A stretch of DNA of 12,227 bases from an uncultured Eubacteriales bacterium. GTDB lineage: Bacteria; Bacillota_A; Clostridia; Christensenellales; Aristaeellaceae. The position numbers were made by a program, and so were the translations under genes. The stretch lies in NCBI GenBank assembly GCA_902775835.1, contig CACYNZ010000081.1, positions 1-12,227 of the forward strand, read 5' to 3'. Below are positions 7,081 through 12,227 of this stretch, piece after piece. The notes beneath the pieces were generated by a model that was given only the letters and a program-made list of their open reading frames with translations, made no database searches and was not told where the DNA came from. Positions within the stretch are counted from its first letter, which is position 1, and the number at the start of each line of letters is the position of its first letter.

Positions 7081-7086
7081 CTGAAA

Positions 7087-9807
7087 TTATTGTTCCTTCA
7101 GTTCGCGGATCCGCTGCTGCACGGCTTCGGCCTTGAGCCGGTTGCTCTCCAGCTTTGCCTTTTCCTGCTCCACAAGCTGGGCAGGAGCCTTGGACACGAA
7201 TCCGGGATTGTTCAGTTTTCCTTCCGCACGGGCGATTTCCTTGCCAAGGTTCTCCAGTTCCTTGTTCAGGCGCTGAATCTCCTTTTCAAAGTCCACCAGG
7301 TCTCCCAGCGGAATATAGAGTGTTCCGGTGTGGCCCACAGCCGACACCGTCTTTTCCGTGACCTCAGAGGCACTGCCCACCAGTGCGCAGTCGGAAGCAC
7401 CGGCGAGACGCTTGAAGTACGGGAACGCGTGCTCAATGGCATGTGCCCAGCCCTCAGCGGGCAGGAACATGATCCTGGTGCGGCGGGAAGCCGGCACGTT
7501 CATTTCCGTGCGCAGGTTGCGGACCGCGCGGATGGCCTCCATGATGCCTTCCATTTCCTTCTCGTCCTCGGGGAACATGAGCTCGGATTTCACTTCCGGC
7601 CAGGCCTTCAGCATCAGGAAGCCCTCGCTGCCGGGCAGATAATGGTACACCTGCTCGGTGAGGAACGGCATGAAGGGATGCAGCAGCTTCAGCAGGCCTT
7701 CCAGCACATACAGAAGCACTGCCTGCACATTCTGCTTCTTCTCCGCGTCATCGCCCAGGAGCCAGGGCTTGGCCAGTTCGATGTACCAGTCGCAGAACTC
7801 GGACCAGGCAAAGTCATAGATCCGGTTCGCGCTCAGGCCGAAATCGCCTTCCTCGTTATGGCTGGAGATGTCAGCCACAGCCTCGTGGAACCGGGTAAGG
7901 ATCCACTTGTCGGCCGTGGACAGCAGCTCGGGGCAGATATCATGACGCGCATCCACGTTCATCAGCACGAAACGGCTGGCGTTCCACACCTTGTTGGCGA
8001 AGTTTCTGGCGCTCTCCACCTTTTCACGGGAATAGCGGGTATCGTTTCCGGGGCTCACGCCCATCACCAGGGAGAATCGCAGCGCGTCGGCGCCGTATTC
8101 ATCGATCACATCCAGCGGATCCACGCCGTTGCCCAGGGACTTGGACATCTTTCTGCCCAGCTCGTCACGCACAAGGCCGTGAATCAGCACGGTCTTGAAC
8201 GGGGTCTCGCCCATGGCGTCCAGTCCGGAGAAGATCATGCGGCTCACCCAGAAGGTGATGATGTCATACCCGGTCACGAGCATGTCCGTAGGATAGAAGT
8301 ACTTGAGGTCCTCCGTCTTTTCCGGCCAGCCCAGCGTGGAGAAGGGCCAGAGCGCGGACGAGAACCAGGTATCCAGCACGTCCTCATCCTGATGGATGTT
8401 CTTACTTCCGCAGCGTCCGCAGCAGCAGGGATCCTCACGGGCCACGGTCATCTCGCCGCAGTCATCGCAGTACCACACCGGAATCCGGTGACCCCACCAG
8501 AGCTGACGGGAAATGCACCAGTCGCGGATGTTCTCCATCCAGTTGAGGTAGTTCTTGCTGAAGCGCTCAGGCACAAACTTGGTGGTGCCGTTCTTCACCA
8601 CTTCAATGGCCGGCTTGGCCAGGGGCTCCATCTTCACGAACCACTGCAGGGAGATCATGGGTTCAATGGTGGTATGGCAGCGGTAGCAGGTGCCCACCTC
8701 ATGGCGGATCGGCTCCACGCTGCGCAGCAGGCCCTGTTCCTCCAGGTCATGCACAATCGCCTTGCGCGCTTCCCTGGTGGTCATGCCGGCATACTTCCCG
8801 CAGTCAATCACCCGGGCTTCGCCCACGGCGGCCTTGCCGGACTCGAACAGCTCATCATTGGCCTTCTTGTCCTCGGGACCGGTCATGCGTCCATCATAGG
8901 TAAAGACACGCACGATGGGAAGATCGTGGCGCTGGCCCACTTCATAGTCGTTCGGGTCATGCGCGGGGGTGATCTTCACCACGCCGGTACCCTTGGTCAT
9001 GTCCGCATGCTCATCCAGCACGATCGGGATCTCACGGTTGATCAAAGGCAGGATCACGTGGCAGCCATGCAGATGCGCATAGCGCGGGTCGTTGGCATTG
9101 ATGGCCACGGCCGTATCGCCCAGCATGGTTTCCGGACGCGTGGTGGCCAGCTCCAGCATTTCGCCGGTCTCCTTCACAGGATACAGGATATGCCAGAAAT
9201 TGCCGTCCATGTCCGCATATTCCACTTCCGCATCGGAGATGGACGTTCCGCAGCACGGGCACCAGTTCACAAGACGGGTTCCGCGATAGATCAGTCCGCG
9301 TTCATACAGACTGCAGAACACCTCACGCACAGCGCGGGAGCAGCCCTCGTCCATGGTGAAGCGTTCCCGGCTCCAGTCGCAGGAAGCGCCCATGCGGCGC
9401 TGCTGCAGCGTGATCCGGTTGCCGTAGCGCTCTTTCCATGCCCAGGCGCGTTCCAGGAACTTTTCGCGTCCCAGGCTCTGCTTGGTCAGGCCTTCCGCTT
9501 CCATGGCCTCAATGATCTTGACTTCCGTGGCGATGGCAGCGTGGTCCGTGCCCGGCAGCCACAGGGTGGGATCCCCCTTCATCCGATGATAGCGGATGGC
9601 GGCATCCTGCAGCGTGCAGTCCATGGCATGTCCCATGTGCAGCTGACCGGTGATATTCGGCGGCGGCATGACAATGGTGAAGGGCTTTTTGCCTTCTTCC
9701 CGGTGTGCCACAAACGCGCCGGAGTTTTCCCAGGCCTCGTAGATTTCCTTTTCAATGGCCTGAGGATTGAATTTGGTTTCCATTTCGGCTCCGCGTGAAC
9801 CTTCCAT
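7087..9807 (-). CDS. valS: Valyl-tRNA synthetase
   Basis: Class Ia aminoacyl-tRNA synthetase that charges tRNA-Val and edits mischarged threonine. The 906 residues show PPPNITGQLHMGH with the HIGH-type motif HMGH at 57-60, and the editing (CP1) domain with TTRPETMLGDTAVAIN (222-237) and GVVKITPAHDPNDYEVG (275-291). RQLWWGHRIPVWYC and DVLDTWFSSALWPFSTLGW follow, then KMSKS at 553-557 and a C-terminal coiled-coil arm from about residue 838. Cysteine clusters at 183-186, 447-450 and 461-466 look like zinc knuckles. The ATG at 9805-9807 has AGGAG and AGAGG upstream; an internal ATG at 9781-9783 (METKFNPQ), with GGAG 5 nt upstream, is a possible alternative and fits the family start well. A valine-specific T-box lies upstream, separated by one small gene. 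Confidence 0.97.
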   Translation of the reverse strand: MEGSRGAEMETKFNPQAIEKEIYEAWENSGAFVAHREEGKKPFTIVMPPPNITGQLHMGHAMDCTLQDAAIRYHRMKGDPTLWLPGTDHAAIATEVKIIEAMEAEGLTKQSLGREKFLERAWAWKERYGNRITLQQRRMGASCDWSRERFTMDEGCSRAVREVFCSLYERGLIYRGTRLVNWCPCCGTSISDAEVEYADMDGNFWHILYPVKETGEMLELATTRPETMLGDTAVAINANDPRYAHLHGCHVILPLINREIPIVLDEHADMTKGTGVVKITPAHDPNDYEVGQRHDLPIVRVFTYDGRMTGPEDKKANDELFESGKAAVGEARVIDCGKYAGMTTREARKAIVHDLEEQGLLRSVEPIRHEVGTCYRCHTTIEPMISLQWFVKMEPLAKPAIEVVKNGTTKFVPERFSKNYLNWMENIRDWCISRQLWWGHRIPVWYCDDCGEMTVAREDPCCCGRCGSKNIHQDEDVLDTWFSSALWPFSTLGWPEKTEDLKYFYPTDMLVTGYDIITFWVSRMIFSGLDAMGETPFKTVLIHGLVRDELGRKMSKSLGNGVDPLDVIDEYGADALRFSLVMGVSPGNDTRYSREKVESARNFANKVWNASRFVLMNVDARHDICPELLSTADKWILTRFHEAVADISSHNEEGDFGLSANRIYDFAWSEFCDWYIELAKPWLLGDDAEKKQNVQAVLLYVLEGLLKLLHPFMPFLTEQVYHYLPGSEGFLMLKAWPEVKSELMFPEDEKEMEGIMEAIRAVRNLRTEMNVPASRRTRIMFLPAEGWAHAIEHAFPYFKRLAGASDCALVGSASEVTEKTVSAVGHTGTLYIPLGDLVDFEKEIQRLNKELENLGKEIARAEGKLNNPGFVSKAPAQLVEQEKAKLESNRLKAEAVQQRIRELKEQ

Positions 9808-9831
9808 GTTTCCTCTCTCCTCTTTTATTTC

Positions 9832-10035
9832 TTACGGTGCAAACATCAGGATCATGCCGATCACGGCAGCGGCGCATCCGACAATCTTGATGATCATGTC
9901 GGTTTTCTCCGGCGCCCGGGTGTTCAGCAGCCGGCTCAGCCATCCGGAGCCCAGTGCCCCGGCAGCCCCGACAATCACCAGGATGGCGCCGGGCGTCAGA
10001 AGACGCTGCATGACGCCTTCCGCCCATGTATTCAT
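9832..10035 (-). CDS. Small two-helix membrane protein of unknown function, between the valine T-box and valS
   Basis: I do not recognise this 67-residue protein. It has two hydrophobic stretches: LLTPGAILVIVGAAGALGSG (about 12-31) and MIIKIVGCAAAVIGMILMFA (about 47-66). A basic-rich linker between them (SRLLNTRAPEKTD) suggests a helical hairpin in the membrane, with the linker probably cytoplasmic. No signal-peptidase site or catalytic motif is visible. I chose the ATG at 10033-10035 because GGGGAG lies 8 nt upstream. The same frame is open further upstream, but there it runs through the T-box terminator and is not credible. The gene starts about 22 nt after the T-run of the leader terminator and stops 24 bp before valS, so it should be expressed only when uncharged tRNA-Val relieves attenuation. 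A good ribosome site and a hydropathic pattern support a real gene. Confidence 0.7.
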   Translation of the reverse strand: MNTWAEGVMQRLLTPGAILVIVGAAGALGSGWLSRLLNTRAPEKTDMIIKIVGCAAAVIGMILMFAP

Positions 10036-10057
10036 GAAGCGCACTCCCCTTCCGGAT

Positions 10058-10091
10058 AAAAAAAAGCCCCTGTCCCCAAAGGACGGAGCTT
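10058..10091 (-). terminator. T-box leader terminator hairpin
   Basis: On the minus strand AAGCTCC pairs with GGGGCTT (one G-U) and GTCC pairs with GGAC, with one bulged A and a loop TTTGG. Eight T residues (10058-10065) follow. The 5' arm lies directly after the T-box sequence, so pairing of the T-box with uncharged tRNA would block it in the usual antiterminator arrangement. It sits 22 nt before the ATG of the small membrane protein gene. Confidence 0.9.
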
Positions 10092-10297
10092 GCCGTGGTA
10101 CCACCTTACTTCGCATGATGAATCATCATCAGCCTTGTGTGCACGATAACGGGTGCAGCCGCACGGAACTACTGTAATCTTTCATCCCGCACTCTCCAAA
10201 AGCGACCTTCTCCTGCAGGGTCCGCAGACGGTCTTTCAGCCGGTGAACCGTCCTCTCTTGGCGTCCTTTCAGGATACTCCTCTTTCATCCGCGAGTA
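10058..10297 (-). promoter_or_regulatory. T-box riboswitch leader, valine (GUC) specifier
   Basis: Transcription-attenuating RNA that reads uncharged tRNA-Val. On the minus strand the specifier loop is framed by AGGAGTA on the 5' side and GAAGGTCG on the 3' side, between stems GAAAG/CTTTT and TCCTG/CAGGA. The codon after GAAG is GTC (10204-10206), a valine codon matching valS downstream. The distal part has CAAGAGAG and the stem GACGGT/ACCGTC. Near the 3' end lies the T-box AAGGTGGTACCACGG (10093-10107), whose TGGT can pair with the ACCA end of the tRNA. A terminator follows. The base of stem I is probably TACTC (10293-10297) with GAGTG (10190-10194). The leader begins about 12 nt after the rpmF stop, and no convincing promoter separates them. 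Confidence 0.95.
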
Positions 10298-10308
10298 TGT
10301 GAACCTTA

Positions 10309-10503
10309 TCAGGCATCTTTCTTTTCGTCATCCATCTTGATGACTTCAACGCCGTCATAATAGCCGCAGAACTTGCATACATGATGGTCCAGCTTCATCT
10401 TGTGGCAGCGAGGGCATTCCACGATTGCGGGCTGCTCCAGCTTCCAGTTTGCACGACGGCTGTGTTTACGGGCCTTGGAAATTTTCCCCTTTGGAAGAGC
10501 CAT
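10309..10503 (-). CDS. rpmF: 50S ribosomal protein L32
   Basis: Small basic protein of the large ribosomal subunit. With the ATG at 10501-10503 it has 64 residues: MALPKGKISKARKHSRRANW followed by a zinc ribbon with Cys30-x2-Cys33 and Cys43-x2-Cys46 (CPRC, CKFC), then GYYDGVEVI. The four cysteines mark the zinc-binding form of L32. The start is set by GGAGG 7 nt upstream; an in-frame GTG two codons earlier is only 1 nt from that site and is less likely. It follows the DUF177 gene by 54 bp, the usual neighbour of rpmF in bacteria. A short hairpin (10527-10541) lies just upstream. The T-box leader of valS begins right after its stop. Confidence 0.97.
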   Translation of the reverse strand: MALPKGKISKARKHSRRANWKLEQPAIVECPRCHKMKLDHHVCKFCGYYDGVEVIKMDDEKKDA

Positions 10504-10526
10504 ATTCACACCTCCTCATCCATGAT

Positions 10527-10541
10527 CCCCGAACCACGGGG
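10527..10541 (-). other. Short hairpin before rpmF
   Basis: A perfect 5-bp G/C stem, CCCCG with CGGGG around a 5-nt loop, in the gap between DUF177 and rpmF, about 24 nt before the rpmF ATG. There is no T-run, so it is not a terminator. It is short enough to be chance; a role in tuning L32 translation or mRNA processing is only a possibility. Confidence 0.25.
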
Positions 10542-10557
10542 TATGTCACGCCTGGCC

Positions 10558-11058
10558 TTATGATTGTTCCTTTGCCTGCAGCAGCTGCTGCAGCTGTGCA
10601 AAAGGATGCTGACCAGGCTCGTCCTTCTGCCGCTTCTGTTCTTTTCCGTCTCCGGCGTATGCCAGGAGTCCGACACAGTCCTCCCTGCAGAGCATCCGCA
10701 GAGGAAGATTCAGCATGGCATAGGACAGCGCGAGCTTTTCCAGTGAGATCCTGTATCCCTGATACGTGAAGATCTCATCATCCTCCGGATCGCCTTCCCT
10801 CAGGAAAGTTTCCCGGAAATCGGCTTCCACCGTGCACTGTGTCTCAGAAAGACAGTTGGCACAATGACCATGGACCACTACGTTCAGCTTTCCGTCCACC
10901 GTGACGTTCCCGTCATCATCCGAAACAAAGCTGCCTCTGAGCCGGGCCGGATCGAAGACGAGCTCGTCACCGTATACCGTCTGCGGAGCAATGGCCTGCT
11001 CCTCATCAAAGGCATATTGCGTACCGGGATTCCGGGTGCACTCTGAAACGTCCAGCAT
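10558..11058 (-). CDS. yceD: DUF177 (YceD-like) protein, 23S rRNA/ribosome-linked
   Basis: The family accompanies rpmF in most bacteria, and plant and bacterial members have been linked to 23S rRNA accumulation. The 166 residues show the expected pattern: N-terminal strand region, FDPARLRGSF, then VDGKLNVVVHGHCANCLSETQCTVEADFRETF with Cys66-x2-Cys69. Acidic EGDPEDDEIFTYQGYRISLEKLALSYAMLNLPLRMLC follows, then Cys124 and Cys128, and the ending HPFAQLQQLL. Many homologues have another Cys-x2-Cys (GLCP-CG) after this point; here the stretch is GLLAYAGDG, so that pair is missing. The ATG at 11056-11058 has GGAGG about 9 nt upstream. A consensus promoter lies just ahead, so this gene starts the long block. 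The family call is good; the mechanism is not settled. Confidence 0.88.
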   Translation of the reverse strand: MLDVSECTRNPGTQYAFDEEQAIAPQTVYGDELVFDPARLRGSFVSDDDGNVTVDGKLNVVVHGHCANCLSETQCTVEADFRETFLREGDPEDDEIFTYQGYRISLEKLALSYAMLNLPLRMLCREDCVGLLAYAGDGKEQKRQKDEPGQHPFAQLQQLLQAKEQS

Positions 11059-11091
11059 TCCCCAGGTCCTCCTTCATCGTGACCATATCGC

Positions 11092-11120
11092 ATTATATAG
11101 GCGCAATTCGCTTTTGTCAA
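11092..11120 (-). promoter_or_regulatory. Perfect-consensus housekeeping promoter for the DUF177-rpmF block
   Basis: On the minus strand: TTGACA (11115-11120), a 17-bp spacer, and TATAAT (11092-11097), all at consensus for the main vegetative sigma factor. A start near 11085 would give a leader of about 27 nt before the DUF177 ATG with its GGAGG site. An A-rich run (7 A) lies just upstream of the -35 and may act as an UP-like element. Ribosomal-protein operons often use such strong promoters. Confidence 0.9.
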
Positions 11121-11137
11121 CACAGTTTTTTTGTGAA

Positions 11138-11158
11138 ATGGGCCGCTCTCCGGCCCAT
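11138..11158 (-). other. Hairpin after the HD gene, no U-tract
   Basis: A perfect 8-bp stem, ATGGGCCG with CGGCCCAT around a 5-nt loop, 16 nt after the HD-protein stop and 17 bp upstream of the -35 box. On the minus strand it is followed by TTCACAAAAAAACTG, so there is no T-run beyond two T. It may act as a weak or factor-assisted terminator of the HD gene; as an intrinsic terminator it is poor. Confidence 0.4.
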
Positions 11159-11174
11159 CCCGGTGAGCACAGGC

Positions 11175-11753
11175 TCAGCGCTGGAGCAGGTAGGTGGCCG
11201 CCTCATCAGCCACATGGATCACCCAGGCCAGCGGATACCTGCTGTAGGCCGCGCTGACATCGCGCACGGTGGCGGCGCTTCCGTCGGCAAACCCCATATG
11301 GCAGTTGATGGCCACAGCCTCCTCCTGCTTCAGTTCCTTCATATAATACTGGACAATATACACACTCTTGGAGCCGTGGCCGCCAAAGGCAAAACGCTCG
11401 TCAATGGTGTAGACCGGCACTTCCACCCAGGTGCCGTTGACCTTCTGGTTCTTCTTGTCCTTCTTGTAGAAGTTGACCTTGCAGACATCATGGAAGAGGG
11501 CGGCAACCGTCAGGGATTCCTCACTGATTTCCCCGTCGCACAGGGGGGCGACGCGTTTGGCATAGTCGTACACGTCCAGTGAATGCTGGCACAGTCCGCC
11601 TTCATAGGCACCATGGTAGCGCGTGCTTGCCGGCGCGGTGAAGAAGTCCGATTTCTCCATCCATCCCAGAAGGTCTTCCAGACCGTCCCGGTGAATGTTT
11701 TCCCGGCAGAGGCTCAGAAACCGTTCCTTCTGCGCGTTCAGATCAAGTTCCAT
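11175..11753 (-). CDS. HD-domain phosphohydrolase-like protein, substrate unknown
   Basis: A 192-residue protein with the HD metal-site pattern: His57 (CQHSLDVYDYA), His88-Asp89 (ALFHDVCKV), His126 (GGHGSKS), His152 (INCHMGF) and Asp183 (HVADEAATYL). These residues normally bind two metals in phosphohydrolases or nucleases. The N-terminal helix region has LLGWMEKSDFFTAPASTRYHGAYEGGL. No second domain, signal peptide or membrane segment is visible. I do not recognise a named family beyond the HD superfamily, so the substrate (nucleotide, cyclic dinucleotide or RNA) cannot be given. The ATG at 11751-11753 has GGGGAG about 5 nt upstream. It lies 23 nt after the ackA terminator, too close for a clear promoter of its own, so it may rely on readthrough or on a promoter overlapping that hairpin. 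Confidence 0.88.
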   Translation of the reverse strand: MELDLNAQKERFLSLCRENIHRDGLEDLLGWMEKSDFFTAPASTRYHGAYEGGLCQHSLDVYDYAKRVAPLCDGEISEESLTVAALFHDVCKVNFYKKDKKNQKVNGTWVEVPVYTIDERFAFGGHGSKSVYIVQYYMKELKQEEAVAINCHMGFADGSAATVRDVSAAYSRYPLAWVIHVADEAATYLLQR

Positions 11754-11776
11754 CGTGTCTCCCCTTCCTTTCCTGC

Positions 11777-11819
11777 AAAGGAAAACACCGGGCGGAGCAT
11801 TCCTCGGCCCCGCCCGGTG
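11777..11819 (-). terminator. Rho-independent terminator after ackA
   Basis: On the minus strand CACCGGGCGGGGC pairs with GCTCCGCCCGGTG: a 13-bp stem with one G-U pair and an 8-nt loop. TTTTCCTTT follows (11777-11785). It begins 14 nt after the ackA stop. The C residues interrupting the T-run may make it leaky, which could help expression of the HD gene that follows. Confidence 0.8.
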
Positions 11820-11833
11820 CAGATTCCGGAATC

Positions 11834-12227
11834 TTACTTGGACACCAGTTCCAGGGTGTCGCGGGCAATCATGATTTCCTCGTTGGTGGGGATCACCAGG
11901 ACCTTCACGCGGCTGTCATCACTGGAGATCACGCACTCGGTGGCATGACCGTCAGCGCAGGCCGCGTTGCGGGCATGGTCCAGCTTGACGCCCAGGAATT
12001 CCATGTTGCTCATGATCCGCTCACGCAGAGCGCCGTTGTTCTCACCGATGCCGGCGGTGAACACGATCATGTCCACACCGCCCATGGCGGCGGCATAGGC
12101 GCCGATGTACTTCTTGATGCCGTACACGAGCATGTCGCGGGCCAGCATGGCGTTGCCGTCATACTTGTCAGCAGCAGCATCGATATCGCGCATGTCGCTG
12201 GACAGGCCGCTGATGCCCAGCAGACCG
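11834..12227 (-). CDS. ackA: Acetate kinase, C-terminal part (5' end outside window)
   Basis: Converts acetyl phosphate and ADP to acetate and ATP, the main substrate-level ATP step of many fermenters. Only the last 130 residues are in the window, about a third of the usual 400. Seen: GLLGISGLSSDMRDI at the start of the fragment, DMLVYGIKKYIGAYAAAMGGVD, IVFTAGIGENNGALRERI (the conserved FTAGIGEN nucleotide-site motif), FLGVKLD and the closing VIPTNEEIMIARDT. The reading frame is open to the window edge and stops with TAA at 11834-11836, followed by a strong terminator. Close relatives such as butyrate kinase lack this exact motif set, so ackA is secure. The upstream neighbour, often pta, cannot be seen. 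Confidence 0.96.
   Translation of the reverse strand, partial: GLLGISGLSSDMRDIDAAADKYDGNAMLARDMLVYGIKKYIGAYAAAMGGVDMIVFTAGIGENNGALRERIMSNMEFLGVKLDHARNAACADGHATECVISSDDSRVKVLVIPTNEEIMIARDTLELVSK

Noticed and set aside
7090..9798. A 902-codon open frame on the plus strand, antisense to nearly all of valS
   Set aside because: It is a mirror of valS in GC-rich coding sequence with few stops in that frame. The translation is rich in His, Arg, Gln and Gly, shows no recognisable domain, and valS on the other strand is unambiguous.
10036..10116. Upstream in-frame extension of the small membrane protein to an ATG inside the leader
   Set aside because: It would run through the T-box terminator hairpin and T-run. 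The ATG at 10033-10035 has a well-spaced ribosome site instead.
10137..10340. A plus-strand open frame across the T-box leader
   Set aside because: The region is explained by the structured T-box RNA on the minus strand, and the frame has no recognisable protein features.
1..12227. Mobile element, CRISPR array, toxin-antitoxin, defence or biosynthetic cluster
   Set aside because: I looked for transposase or integrase motifs, spaced direct repeats, small paired genes and unusual composition and saw none. Nearly every base is assigned to housekeeping genes or their control sites.

Overview
The window is a compact, GC-rich block of chromosomal housekeeping genes. Every supportable gene is on the minus strand, so the biological reading order runs from high to low coordinates. 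The gene set points to an anaerobic member of the Bacillota, most likely Clostridia. The main pointers are a T-box riboswitch ahead of valS, the DUF177-rpmF pair, a yicC-remA-gmk-rpoZ-coaBC cluster, a two-subunit iron-sulfur fumarase, DegV and acetate kinase. Genus or family cannot be fixed from this sequence. I see no insertion sequence, phage gene, CRISPR array, tRNA, rRNA or compositional island.

Layout in transcription order. (1) The 3' part of ackA (11834-12227) ends in a strong terminator (11777-11819). (2) A 192-residue HD-domain protein of unknown substrate (11175-11753) follows with almost no room for its own promoter. (3) A promoter with both hexamers at consensus and a 17-bp spacer (11092-11120) starts the long central block: DUF177 (yceD-like) and rpmF, then a valine T-box leader (10058-10297). 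After the leader come a 67-residue two-helix membrane protein, valS, rsmH, rsmI, the fumarase alpha and beta subunits, and degV, closed by a rho-independent terminator (2788-2826). Gaps in this block are mostly below 70 bp, and rsmH/rsmI overlap by 8 bp. (4) A second promoter (2685-2714) starts yicC-remA-gmk-rpoZ-coaBC. coaBC runs out of the window after its CoaC domain.

Most of the genes serve translation, its regulation or core metabolism. rpmF makes ribosomal protein L32, valS charges tRNA-Val, and rsmH and rsmI both methylate C1402 of 16S rRNA. gmk, rpoZ and coaBC serve nucleotide supply, RNA polymerase and coenzyme A. The fumarase, DegV and acetate kinase are metabolic.

I do not see a clear new defence, mobile or biosynthetic system. 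The items most worth a second look are the small membrane protein placed between the valine T-box and valS, the coupled rsmH-rsmI pair downstream of that T-box, the unassigned HD protein, and two hairpins that lack the U-tract of a normal terminator.
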